A stretch of 64,000 bases of DNA from Limimaricola sp027213785 (lineage in GTDB: Bacteria; Pseudomonadota; Alphaproteobacteria; Rhodobacterales; Rhodobacteraceae): the NCBI RefSeq assembly GCF_050847355.1, contig NZ_CP193755.1, forward strand, positions 2,542,001 through 2,606,000. The letters are read 5' to 3'. The notes beneath the pieces were generated by a model that worked only from the letters and a program-made list of their open reading frames with translations, made no database searches and had not been told where the DNA came from. The number at the start of each line of letters is the position of its first letter. Position 1 is the stretch's first letter. The translations under genes were made by a program, and so were the position numbers. This document shows, piece by piece, positions 21,532-31,651 of the stretch.

Positions 21532-22572
21532 ATGGAATTCGGCATCTGCTTCAAGGGCTTCGTCGAGCCCGAACGCGCCCGCGCCCTGGTCCGCCAGGCC
21601 GAGAACGCAGGCTTCGACTATTGCTGGTTCTACGACAGCCACATCCTGTGGCGCGAGAGCTTCGTCGCCATGGCGATGTGCATGGAGCACACCACCAAGA
21701 TGCGCTTCGGCCCGCTCGTGACCAACCCGAACTCGCGCGAGTGGTCGGTCGCGGCGTCGCTGTTCGGCTCGCTGGCCAAGCAGTCCGGCGGCCGCTTCGA
21801 CATCGGCCTCGGGCGTGGCGACAGCGCGGTGCGCGTCATGGGCAAGAAGCCCTCGACCCTCAAGCGCCTCGAGGAGTTCACCCATGTGGTGAAGGCGCTC
21901 ATTCGCGGCGAAGAGGTGCAGTACGGCGAATGTCCCGAGCCGGTAAAGTTCCCCTGGGCCGACGGCTACGAACTTCCTGTCTGGATCGGCGCCTATGGTC
22001 CCAAGGCGCTGGCTTCGGCCGGCCGCGTCGGCGACGGCGTGGTGCTGCAGATCGCCGAGCCGAAGATCGTCAAGTGGCTCGCGGACCAGGCGAAGAATGC
22101 CGGCACCGAAGCCGGGCTCGACATGTCGAACTACAAGGTGATGGCCGCCGCGCCGGCCCATACCGGGCCGATCGACGAGGCGATCGAGAAGGTGAAGTGG
22201 TTCCCCGCCATGGTCGGCAACCACGTCGCCGACATCGTCGAGAAATATGGCGCTGACAGCGACCAGGTGCCCTCCTCGCTCACCTCCTACATCGAGAACC
22301 GCAAGGGCTACGACTACTCCAAGCACGGTCAGAGCGATAACCCGTATCTCGACTTCATCACCGAGGATATCATCAAGAGCTTCTGCGTGCTCGGCACCCC
22401 GGAGGAGCACATCGCCAAGATCCGCGAGCTCGAGGAAGCGGGCACCACGCAGTTCAACATCTATCTCGACAGCGGCGACGAGGAGAAGATCATCGCCGAT
22501 TACGGCGACACGGTGATCCCGGCCTTCCGCGAGAAGGCGGGCAACGTCACCAAGTTGAAGGCCGTCTCCTAA
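21532..22572 (+). CDS. F420-dependent LLM-class oxidoreductase (Mer-like, CPS_4043-type)
   Basis: Luciferase-like TIM-barrel oxidoreductase of 346 residues, closest in pattern to F420-dependent methylenetetrahydromethanopterin reductase (Mer) and to the proteobacterial F420 family I recall as TIGR03842. Segments: GICFKGFVEPERARALVRQA, DYCWFYDSHILWRES, TTKMRFGPLVTNPNSRE (cofactor-binding bulge region), FDIGLGRGDSAVRVMG and LPVWIGAYGPKALASAGRVGDGVVLQ. An AGGGAGGA site precedes the ATG. It closes the F420 operon after npdG. Inferred role: F420H2-dependent reduction of the ring substrate that the divergent hydantoinase then opens. A monooxygenase-like role (as in RutA) is possible but F420 genes next to it favour hydride transfer. 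Confidence 0.88.
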   Translation: MEFGICFKGFVEPERARALVRQAENAGFDYCWFYDSHILWRESFVAMAMCMEHTTKMRFGPLVTNPNSREWSVAASLFGSLAKQSGGRFDIGLGRGDSAVRVMGKKPSTLKRLEEFTHVVKALIRGEEVQYGECPEPVKFPWADGYELPVWIGAYGPKALASAGRVGDGVVLQIAEPKIVKWLADQAKNAGTEAGLDMSNYKVMAAAPAHTGPIDEAIEKVKWFPAMVGNHVADIVEKYGADSDQVPSSLTSYIENRKGYDYSKHGQSDNPYLDFITEDIIKSFCVLGTPEEHIAKIRELEEAGTTQFNIYLDSGDEEKIIADYGDTVIPAFREKAGNVTKLKAVS

Positions 22573-22595
22573 GGCGCCCCCGCGCGGAGACGCCC

Positions 22596-22625
22596 ACCGG
22601 CGGGCAGCCCACCCTGCCCGCCGGT
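22596..22625 (+). terminator. Hairpin after the F420 operon
   Basis: Perfect 12-bp stem (22596-22607 with 22614-22625) with a 6-base loop, 23 bases after the stop of the LLM oxidoreductase gene. There is no T-run, so it is either a weak intrinsic terminator or an RNA 3'-end stabiliser. Confidence 0.7.
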
Positions 22626-22706
22626 ACGGTCCGCCCCCGCTGGCCTCGCCATTCCAGTTGTGCGATAGGGCGGGCGGATCGACCTATACGAGGGGCTGGA
22701 CGGCTC

Positions 22707-23330
22707 ATGGCACGCATGGCAGGCACGAAGCCCAAGACCCGGATCCAGCGCAAGAACACCGAACAGATCCTCGGCGCCGCGCTCGAGGTCTTCGCGCAGC
22801 ACGGCTCCTCGGGCGCCTCGATCAACCTGATCGCCAAGACCGCCGGGCTGACCACGCCGAACCTGCTCTACTACTTCGAAAGCAAGGACGCGATCCGTCG
22901 CGAGCTTCTGGCCCGCACCCTGCAGCTGTGGATGGCGCCCCTGAACATGCTCAGCCCGCATGGCGAGCCGGTCGAGGAGATCTGCCAGTACATCCGGCGC
23001 AAGCTCGACATCTCCAAGAACTTTCCCAAGGAAAGCAAGTTCTTCGCCAACGAAATCCTGAGCGGGCTGCCGCAGTCCAAGAGCGAGATCTTCGGTCCGC
23101 TGAAGGAGCTCTACAACGCCAAGATCGCGGTGCTGGAAGACTGGATCCAGGCGGGCCGCATCGCGCCCGTCGATCCGCATCACCTGCTCTACTCGATCTG
23201 GGCCACGACCCAGCACTACGCCGATTTCGACGTCCAGATCGAGGAGATCGCACCAGAAAAGGCCAAGGACCGCTTCGCGGATGCCGAGGCGTTCCTGATC
23301 GAGATGTACCGGAAGCTGCTCACCGTTTAA
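22707..23330 (+). CDS. TetR/AcrR regulator, RutR-like
   Basis: 207-residue repressor with an N-terminal helix-turn-helix (ILGAALEVFAQHGSSGASIN ... TPNLLYYFESKDAIRRELL) and the C-terminal YcdC-type ligand domain (ILSGLPQSKSEIFGPLKEL, HLLYSIWATTQHYADFDVQI), the pattern of RutR, which senses uracil or thymine and controls pyrimidine degradation. It sits just behind the F420 operon on the same strand, so it is the natural candidate regulator of the divergent control region at 15804-16041. Start at 22707; an in-frame ATG at 22716 is possible. The ligand is inferred from family and neighbours. Confidence 0.9.
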   Translation: MARMAGTKPKTRIQRKNTEQILGAALEVFAQHGSSGASINLIAKTAGLTTPNLLYYFESKDAIRRELLARTLQLWMAPLNMLSPHGEPVEEICQYIRRKLDISKNFPKESKFFANEILSGLPQSKSEIFGPLKELYNAKIAVLEDWIQAGRIAPVDPHHLLYSIWATTQHYADFDVQIEEIAPEKAKDRFADAEAFLIEMYRKLLTV

Positions 23331-23507
23331 TCCGGCCGATCGGTCCCGTCCCTCGGCCGGGAAATCGAACAGGACGCCGGCCGGCTTCGGCGTTTCCGGC
23401 GCGTCGTCGCCCAAGCTCCGACTTCGTCGGGCCGGTCGCCGCAGTCACCCTTTTGCCGCTCGGCCCGCGGGCGTATGAGGGACCTCGCAGGGGAAGAAAG
23501 GACTGAC

Positions 23508-25850
<2,343 letters not shown>

Positions 25851-26315
25851 GAACGAGCCCCGCCCGAGGTGGCAAGGGGCGGCGGCACAGGGGCCGTCGC
25901 CATCCCCTCGGGTCCGAATGACCGCCGCAGTCCGATGGTGTCGACGGCAGGCACGTGCATAGGAGTCATCTGCGGCAACGGGGTGAGAAACACACCGGGG
26001 GGGAGCTCCGACGAGCCGTCTTGCGGCGACTTCCCGGCCCGCATGAAGGGCATGCCGCTTTACCGGACCGACTGCTGTCGACCGGGTGACTTCGATCAAA
26101 GGATTAGAGGCGGAGATCATGCGGCCACGCCGCCACCCATGCCTCTGCATCCGAACCGGAGGGATCGGCGGCGCTGCCTCGGGGCACGCGCAAACGAGTG
26201 GGCGACACTCGATCCCCGCGATACTATGCTGATCACGCGGGCGTTTCCCCCGTGTGATCGATGCAAAGCGAAAGGCGCCAGGGCGCCGACCGCCGCCAAG
26301 ACAGGAGATGCCCCA
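25851..26315 (+). other. Intergenic region between tex and uspA with an inverted repeat
   Basis: No convincing gene. An open frame continues upstream of uspA but has no family resemblance and unlikely composition. At 26231-26259 an 11-bp inverted repeat (GATCACGCGGG, loop of 7, CCCGTGTGATC; one mismatch, G-U in RNA) sits 57 bases before the uspA ATG and may be an operator or a leader hairpin. Confidence 0.4.
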
Positions 26316-26753
26316 ATGACGACACGGCTCGTAGTCGGTCTGGACGGCCATGCCTCGGGGGAACGCGCCCTCGACTTTGCCGTCACCCAGGCCCGGCTCA
26401 TCGGCGATTGCGATCTCGTGGTCGCCTATGTGATCGAATGGTCGCCATTCTCGTTCCACTCCGCCGAGGAGAACGCGCAGCGCCACAGGCGCCGCGAGGA
26501 GGAGATCAGCACGGTGATGAGCCGGGTGATCGACCCGGCGGTGAATAAACTCGAAAAGCTGGGGATCAAGGCCACCGGTGTCGTGCGCCATGGCGACGTG
26601 GCCGACACGCTCAACGCCATCGCCAAGCAGCAGAAGGCGGCGCAGATCATCGTGGCGCGCTCCTCCGAGGGCGGCTTTTCCAGCCGCATCTTCGGCTCCT
26701 CGACCTTCAACCTCGTGAAGGGGGCCGATCTGCCGGTCACGGTGGTGCAATGA
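26316..26753 (+). CDS. Universal stress protein (UspA family)
   Basis: 145-residue single-domain Usp. N-terminal VVGLDGHASGERALDFAVTQ and the C-terminal ATP-loop-like region IIVARSSEGGFSSRIFGSSTFNLVKGADLPV (read as GG-x-R-x-GS-x-T/F, close to the ATP-binding G-2X-G-9X-G(S/T) motif) are visible. The stop TGA overlaps an ATG of the next gene (ATGA) and the true downstream start is 15 bases later, so Usp and the AGCS symporter are made together. A role tied to symporter regulation is an inference. Confidence 0.88.
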   Translation: MTTRLVVGLDGHASGERALDFAVTQARLIGDCDLVVAYVIEWSPFSFHSAEENAQRHRRREEEISTVMSRVIDPAVNKLEKLGIKATGVVRHGDVADTLNAIAKQQKAAQIIVARSSEGGFSSRIFGSSTFNLVKGADLPVTVVQ

Positions 26754-26764
26754 GGGGGCCGCGG

Positions 26765-28312
26765 ATGACCGCAACCGCGATGGCGGCGTTCGCCGCGACA
26801 CTTCTGACCGCAGGCGCCGCGCGGGCGCAGGAGGCCATGACGCTCGACGAGCGCGTCAACCAGATCTTCGCCGAGATCACAGGACCCTTCGTCAGCTTCA
26901 TCTTCGCGCCGCTCTACGGCACCGATTTCCCCTGGATCGTGATGTGGCTGGTGATCGCGGCCACCGTGTTCACCCTCTATTTCGGCTTCGTGCAGTTCCG
27001 CTATTTCGGCCATTCGATCCGGCTGGTGAAGGGCGACTACTCCGACCCTGACGATGCGGGCGAGGTCAGCCACTTCCAGGCGCTGGCCACGGCGCTTTCG
27101 GGCACGGTGGGGCTTGGCAACATCGCGGGCGTCGCGGTGGCGGTCGGCATCGGCGGGCCGGGCGCGACCTTCTGGATGATCCTCGCGGGGCTCCTCGGGA
27201 TGGCGTCCAAGTTCACCGAATGCACCTTGGGCGTGAAATACCGCAACGAGTACGAGGACGGCACCGTTTCCGGCGGCCCGATGTACTACCTGTCGAAGGG
27301 CTTTCGCGAGCTGGGCCTGCCGGGCGGCGGTGTGCTGGCGGTGCTGTTCTCGGTGTTCTGCATCCTCGGCTCGCTGGGCGGCGGCAACATGTTCCAGGCC
27401 AACCAGGCGCATGCCCAGATCTCGGGCATTCTCGGCGACTACCCCGGCTGGATCACCGGTCTGGTCTTCGCCTTCGTGGTGTTTCTGGTGATCGTCGGCG
27501 GCATCAAGTCGATCGCGCGGGTCACCGAGAAGATCGTGCCCTTCATGGGCATCCTCTATGTCGGCGCGGCCCTGATCATCCTGATCGTCGAATACGACAA
27601 GATCGGCTGGGCCTTCGGCCAGATCTTCGAAGGCGCCTTCAGCGGGCTCGGCGTGGCGGGCGGTCTGGTCGGGGCGCTGATCCAAGGCTTCAAGCGGGCA
27701 GCCTTCTCGAACGAGGCAGGCGTGGGCTCCGCCGCGATCGCCCACTCGGCGGTGCGCACCAAGGAGCCGATCACCGAGGGCTTCGTCTCGCTTCTGGAGC
27801 CGCTGATCGACACGGTGGTGATCTGCACGATGACCGCGCTCGTGATCACCATCTCGGGGCAGCTCATCACCGACCCGCAGACCGGCCGCTTCGTGCTCGA
27901 CGAGGCCGGTGCCGCGATCGCCACGATCGACGGCAACACCGGCGTGGCGCTGACCTCGGCCGCCTTCGCGACCGGGATCAGCTGGTTCCCATACGTGCTG
28001 GCCGTGGCGGTGGTGCTCTTCGCCTTCTCGACGATGATCAGCTGGTCCTATTACGGGCTGAAGGCCTGGACCTACCTGTTCGGCGAGGGCAAGACCAAGG
28101 AGTTGATCTTCAAGCTGATCTTCTGCGCCTTCGTGGTGATCGGCGCGGCGGCCAATCTCGGGCCGGTGATCGACTTCTCCGATGCCGCGATCTTCGCCAT
28201 GGCCGTGGTCAACATCCTCGGCCTCTACTTCCTGATGAAGGTGGTTCGCCAAGAGCTACGTTCTTATGGCAGGCGGCTGCGCTCGGGTGAGATCGTCGCC
28301 TACAGGACCTGA
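26765..28312 (+). CDS. Alanine/glycine:sodium (cation) symporter, AGCS family
   Basis: Inner-membrane amino acid importer of about 515 residues with 10-11 membrane helices. An N-terminal hydrophobic leader ends in ARAQEA, consistent with a cleaved signal peptide as in many proteobacterial members. Family signatures: ATALSGTVGLGNIAGVAVA, GGPGATFWMILAGLLGMASK, KRAAFSNEAGVGSAAIAHSA. I prefer ATG 26765, which has GAGGGGG upstream; ATG 26750, overlapping the uspA stop, is the alternative. D/L-alanine or glycine with Na+ or H+ is the known family cargo; beta-alanine transport would suit the region but is not shown. Confidence 0.93.
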   Translation: MTATAMAAFAATLLTAGAARAQEAMTLDERVNQIFAEITGPFVSFIFAPLYGTDFPWIVMWLVIAATVFTLYFGFVQFRYFGHSIRLVKGDYSDPDDAGEVSHFQALATALSGTVGLGNIAGVAVAVGIGGPGATFWMILAGLLGMASKFTECTLGVKYRNEYEDGTVSGGPMYYLSKGFRELGLPGGGVLAVLFSVFCILGSLGGGNMFQANQAHAQISGILGDYPGWITGLVFAFVVFLVIVGGIKSIARVTEKIVPFMGILYVGAALIILIVEYDKIGWAFGQIFEGAFSGLGVAGGLVGALIQGFKRAAFSNEAGVGSAAIAHSAVRTKEPITEGFVSLLEPLIDTVVICTMTALVITISGQLITDPQTGRFVLDEAGAAIATIDGNTGVALTSAAFATGISWFPYVLAVAVVLFAFSTMISWSYYGLKAWTYLFGEGKTKELIFKLIFCAFVVIGAAANLGPVIDFSDAAIFAMAVVNILGLYFLMKVVRQELRSYGRRLRSGEIVAYRT

Positions 28313-28335
28313 AGCGCGAGGATGCTCGGAAACCA

Positions 28336-28366
28336 CCCCGCCGACCGGCCCGGACGGTCGGCGGGG
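28336..28366 (+). terminator. Hairpin terminator after the AGCS symporter gene
   Basis: Perfect 11-bp GC stem (28336-28346 with 28356-28366), 9-base loop, 24 bases after the stop codon; no T-run. Confidence 0.7.
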
Positions 28367-28521
28367 ATCGTCGCGAAGGCGGTGCGACGAACACGAAAGG
28401 CGCGAAAACTCGGCATTTTCTCGCGCAATACCCTATCGTCACCTCCGTTTCGGCGCGCGCCCCACCGCCACGTGACCGCGTTCCCCTTGCGAAGCCGGAC
28501 GAAGATCGCACATATCGTCCC

Positions 28522-28851
28522 ATGATCCGCCTCGTCGCCCTCTGCCTGCTTTTGATCGGTTCCCTGGTCCAGCTGTCGACGGCTGCGCCCGCGGGTCCCG
28601 TGAGCGGTCACGAGATGGCGATGGCCGAAACCTTCCCGCACTGCCCCGACTGCGCTCCCGGCGACAGCCGCGCCGTCATGGATTGCGCGGTCACCGGGCT
28701 TTGCGCCACGGCCCCGGGCGTGCTGGCCCCGGCCATCGACCCGTCCGGCCCCGGTTCGGCCTGCAGCGAGTTGCCACGCTGCTTTGCGGTGGAGACGCCA
28801 ACCGGCGGCCATCCTGTCCCGATTCCCGCTCCTCCGAAACATCCGGCCTGA
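28522..28851 (+). CDS. Small secreted Cys-rich protein, copper-cluster associated
   Basis: 109 residues: a clear signal peptide (hydrophobic LVALCLLLIGSLVQLSTA ending near AAPAG), then a short mature part with three cysteine groups (HCPDCAPG, DCAVTGLCA, SACSELPRCF) and a Pro-rich tail. No enzyme family recognised. Peptides of this layout are found next to copper-handling genes in Rhodobacterales, and the genes that follow here (DUF411 protein, cytochrome c) fit that. A thiol-based metal-binding or envelope role is inferred. No clear ribosome site before the ATG. Confidence 0.65.
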   Translation: MIRLVALCLLLIGSLVQLSTAAPAGPVSGHEMAMAETFPHCPDCAPGDSRAVMDCAVTGLCATAPGVLAPAIDPSGPGSACSELPRCFAVETPTGGHPVPIPAPPKHPA

Positions 28852-29032
28852 TAGATCGCACGGTTTCGCGACGCGAAGCCATGCCACGCACAGCGTGGTT
28901 CTCGCCAAACCGGAACGGCCATCTTCGCCCCTTCTGCCCCTTCACGCGCAAAGCACGGGGCCGGATGATGGCCGGGACCGGGAGCCCTTTCAGGCCGCCG
29001 ATGGCGGCATTCACGACCGACAGGATATCACC

Positions 29033-29467
29033 ATGAAAACCATCAGAACCCTCGCGACCGCCACCGTGTTCGGCTTTGCCGCGCTGCCGGTGCTCGCCCA
29101 GTCCATGACGCTTCACAAGGATCCGAATTGCGGCTGCTGCACGGCGCATGCCGAGTATCTGCGCGAGAACGGCTTCGAGGTGGAGATCCGCGAGACCTAC
29201 GATCTCGCCACCGTCAACAAGGAAGCCGGCGTGCCGCTCGGACAGCAGGGCTGCCATACGGCGATGGTCGACGGCTACGCGATCAGCGGCCATGTCCCCG
29301 CCGACCTGATCAAGCGCTTCCTCGAGGAAAAGCCCGAAGGCGCCATCGGCATCACCCTCCCCGGCATGCCGATGGGCGCGCCGGGCATGGGCGGCGATCC
29401 GGAGGCGCAGCTCGACGTGATGCTGATCGACGCCGAGGGCGTGTCGCACCCCTACCCGGCCGAGTGA
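29033..29467 (+). CDS. DUF411 periplasmic metal-binding protein
   Basis: 144-residue exported protein of the DUF411 family, found with copper-resistance genes and suspected to bind copper. A signal peptide ends at LPVLAQS; the mature domain starts with LHKDPNCGCCTAHAEYLREN, whose CxCC cluster is the family signature, followed by GCHTAMVDGYAISGHVPADL. A Met/Gly-rich stretch (GMPMGAPGMGG) near the C-terminus could add methionine copper ligands. Upstream start near 28784 is a shadow; ATG 29033 follows a normal signal peptide. Confidence 0.88.
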   Translation: MKTIRTLATATVFGFAALPVLAQSMTLHKDPNCGCCTAHAEYLRENGFEVEIRETYDLATVNKEAGVPLGQQGCHTAMVDGYAISGHVPADLIKRFLEEKPEGAIGITLPGMPMGAPGMGGDPEAQLDVMLIDAEGVSHPYPAE

Positions 29468-29478
29468 GCCAGCCTTGG

Positions 29479-29500
29479 CGGGACCGGCGCGCCGGTCCCG
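29479..29500. repeat. 22-bp perfect palindrome after the DUF411 gene
   Basis: CGGGACCGGCG immediately followed by its reverse complement, 11 bases after the DUF411 stop. It may be a bidirectional stop/attenuator or a protein-binding site; no T-run. Confidence 0.55.
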
Positions 29501-29521
29501 ACCGCAGATCGAATCGATGGG

Positions 29522-29662
29522 ATGGATACCGACATGATGATGATGAACGGCATGGGCGGCGGCATGATGCTCGCCATGGGCGCGGTCTGCCTGCTGGCAG
29601 TCGCGGTGCTGCTGCTCGCGGCGGCCGCCTTGGTCAAGTACCTCCGCAGCCCGGAAAACTAG
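29522..29662 (+). CDS. Small Met-rich single-helix membrane protein
   Basis: A 46-residue reading frame: a short Met/Gly-rich N-terminus (four consecutive methionines, then NGMGGGMM), one hydrophobic helix (LAVAVLLLAAAALVKYL) and a basic end. It fits exactly between the DUF411 gene and the cytochrome c gene, whose GTG follows its stop after one base. Methionine-rich termini are common copper(I) ligands. Start could be 29522 or 29534. Too small for family recognition. Confidence 0.6.
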   Translation: MDTDMMMMNGMGGGMMLAMGAVCLLAVAVLLLAAAALVKYLRSPEN

Positions 29663-29663
29663 G

Positions 29664-30098
29664 GTGAAGGGCAAGGCGCGCATCGCCATGGCCGCCGGGG
29701 CCGGAGCCGTGGCATTGGCGGCGGGGGGCCTGTTGCTTTGGCCATCGGTCCCGGAGGTCGATGGCCGAGCGCTTTATCTCGACAATTGCGCGTCCTGTCA
29801 CGGCGCGGCACTCGAGGGGCAGCCCGATTGGCGCCGCCCCGGCCCCTCGGGGCGCCTGCCCGCGCCGCCGCATGACGCGAGCGGTCATACCTGGCATCAC
29901 CCGGACCGGGTGCTGCGCGAGATCGTGCGGCGCGGCTCCGCCGCCGTGGTGGGACAAGGCTACGAAAGCGACATGCCGGGCTTCGAAGGCATTCTGACCG
30001 ATGCCGAGATCGACGCGATCCTCGACTACATCAAGTCCACATGGCCCGACCGCGAGCGCAGCTTTCAATCCCGCGTCACCGAGGCGGAGGGCGGCTGA
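29664..30098 (+). CDS. Membrane-anchored or secreted monohaem cytochrome c
   Basis: 144 residues with a hydrophobic leader (AMAAGAGAVALAAGGLLLW), then the haem-attachment motif CASCH in LYLDNCASCHGAALEGQ and a distal methionine in GYESDMPGFEGILTDAEI, ending in the class I cytochrome c helix IDAILDYIKSTWPDRER. Acts in periplasmic electron transfer. GTG start abutting the previous small gene; ATG at 29688 is possible. The group DUF411-small membrane protein-cytochrome c recurs in copper-handling loci of this order (recollection). Confidence 0.85.
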   Translation: MKGKARIAMAAGAGAVALAAGGLLLWPSVPEVDGRALYLDNCASCHGAALEGQPDWRRPGPSGRLPAPPHDASGHTWHHPDRVLREIVRRGSAAVVGQGYESDMPGFEGILTDAEIDAILDYIKSTWPDRERSFQSRVTEAEGG

Positions 30099-30115
30099 GA
30101 CGCGCACGCGCCACG

Positions 30116-30142
30116 GGTCCGGCCGCGCGACGCGCCCGGACC
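30116..30142 (+). terminator. Hairpin after the cytochrome c gene
   Basis: 7-bp stem GGTCCGG (30116-30122) with CCGGACC (30136-30142), 18 bases after the stop; no T-run, so only a possible transcript end. Confidence 0.45.
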
Positions 30143-30229
30143 GCGATCGGGGGTGCGCCCGGCCCGCCGAAGCTGTAGGGATGCGTTCCGTGGCGCCTGG
30201 GCGCCGCGGGACACCAGAGGGGCCCTTGC

Positions 30230-31573
30230 ATGTTGTCATGGGGCGTGCCGGCGCTGCTGCTGGCGACGATCGTGAACCAGCTGCCGGTGATCAGCGTCTT
30301 CGTGCCGACCGAACCGGTCTATGTCTATCTCGGCACCCAGCTTCCGCAGGGCGGCTGGACCTCGCTACTGGCCTGCATGCTGGGGGCGTGGATCGGCGCG
30401 CAGGGCTCGTTCTGGCTCGGGCGCACGGCCGGGGCGCGGGTGCTGGCGCGAATGAACGCCGCCCCCGCCGCCATGGCCCGCGCCCGCGCCCTGTTCGAGC
30501 GCCGAGGCCCGCCCTTCGTGGTGCTGGCGCAGCTGATCTGGCCGATCGCCACGCTCTGCCAGGTGCTGGCGGGGGCCTGGGGCATGCGACCGCGCACCTA
30601 TCTCGTGGTTTCGGCGCTGGGCGCGGTGCTGGCGGTGCTGCAATACGCGGCGATCGGCTATGCCTCGGCCACCGGCCTTGCGGCGCTGGGATTGCAGCCC
30701 AAGGAGCCGCTTCTGGTGCTGCTCGGGCCCTACTGGCTACTGATCGGGCTGGCGCTGATGCTGCTGGTGGGCTGGGCACTGATCCTGCGCCGGGCGCGCC
30801 ACGCGCTGCCGCTGCGCATCGCCCATGCTGCGCTTCTGGCGCTGGCCATGTTCGTGGCGATCAACCTCGGCACCCTGACCGGCCGGGCCGAGGCGGCGGG
30901 CCGCATCGCGCCTCTGCCGCTGGAACTGGCCTGCCGCGCGCTCGACGAGACGCTGATCGCCCGGACCGGCGAGACGCCGCTGCACGCGGCGCAGCCGGTC
31001 AACCTCGCCCTCGTCGGTTACTATGCCCCCGATGCCTTGCTTGGCGGGCTGGGCTGGCTGCGCAACCGCACCTATGCGGGTGATGATCTCGATCCGGCCG
31101 AGATCCTGCGCCTCACCTATCGGGGGCTGCCCCCGGCCTCGTCGCTGCTGATCGAGGGCGTCGCCACCGACCTCGCCTGGCAGGAACGACGCGGCGCGGT
31201 GCCCCGCACCCAGCTGCGGCTCTGGCCGGTGGCCGTGCCCTCCGGGGTGCCGCCGCTCTATCTCGGGTCGGTGGGGCGGATCGACGCGGTGACGCTGCGC
31301 CTCGCCGGCCGAATTCCGCTGCCGGTGCTGGCCTACGACCTGTTTCCCTTCACCGACAGCGCCCGCAACAGCCAGGCCGAGGCGATCACCCGCGCCGTCC
31401 CGGGGGCAAGCTGGCAGCTGCTCGGCCCGTCGACCCGGCCCGAGGAAGAGAGCCAGTTCGAGACCGATGGCCGCATCGCGGTGCTGCGCACGCCGGGCGC
31501 GCCCACTCTGACGCAGATCTGTGCGGAAACCGCCCCCAGTCCTTTGGGCATGGCCCTTCCGACCGAGGGGTGA
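30230..31573 (+). CDS. DedA/VTT-type membrane protein with LssY-like C-terminal domain
   Basis: 447 residues. The first ~150 form a DedA/VTT (SNARE-associated) domain: amphipathic entry helix, LGAWIGAQGSFWLGRTAGAR and PPFVVLAQLIWPIATLCQVLAGAWGMRP-type core (F/L-x(n)-R-x-x-P region partly replaced). Further helices to about 230 are followed by a soluble C-terminal half (about 235-440) resembling the LssY domain (LIARTGETPLHAAQPVNLALVG, DPAEILRLTYRGLP). DedA proteins act in membrane lipid handling and proton-motive homeostasis. Start is the ATG at 30230; single gene ending in a hairpin shared with the convergent TRAP gene. Function unknown. Confidence 0.75.
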   Translation: MLSWGVPALLLATIVNQLPVISVFVPTEPVYVYLGTQLPQGGWTSLLACMLGAWIGAQGSFWLGRTAGARVLARMNAAPAAMARARALFERRGPPFVVLAQLIWPIATLCQVLAGAWGMRPRTYLVVSALGAVLAVLQYAAIGYASATGLAALGLQPKEPLLVLLGPYWLLIGLALMLLVGWALILRRARHALPLRIAHAALLALAMFVAINLGTLTGRAEAAGRIAPLPLELACRALDETLIARTGETPLHAAQPVNLALVGYYAPDALLGGLGWLRNRTYAGDDLDPAEILRLTYRGLPPASSLLIEGVATDLAWQERRGAVPRTQLRLWPVAVPSGVPPLYLGSVGRIDAVTLRLAGRIPLPVLAYDLFPFTDSARNSQAEAITRAVPGASWQLLGPSTRPEEESQFETDGRIAVLRTPGAPTLTQICAETAPSPLGMALPTEG

Positions 31574-31622
31574 GGGCCGCGCCGGCTGCCCCGTCCCTGC
31601 ACGGTGTGGCGTAGGTGATAGT

Positions 31623-31645
31623 CGGGCCCCGGCGCGCGGGGCCCG
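31623..31645. terminator. Bidirectional hairpin between convergent genes
   Basis: CGGGCCCC (31623-31630), 7-base loop, GGGGCCCG (31638-31645), lying between the ends of the DedA-like gene and the convergent TRAP permease gene. Confidence 0.65.
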
Positions 31646-31651
31646 AACGGA

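Noticed and set aside
21532..22572. LLM gene as RutA pyrimidine monooxygenase
   Set aside because: Sequence pattern is Mer/F420-like and none of rutB-F is adjacent; F420 and hydantoinase genes surround it.
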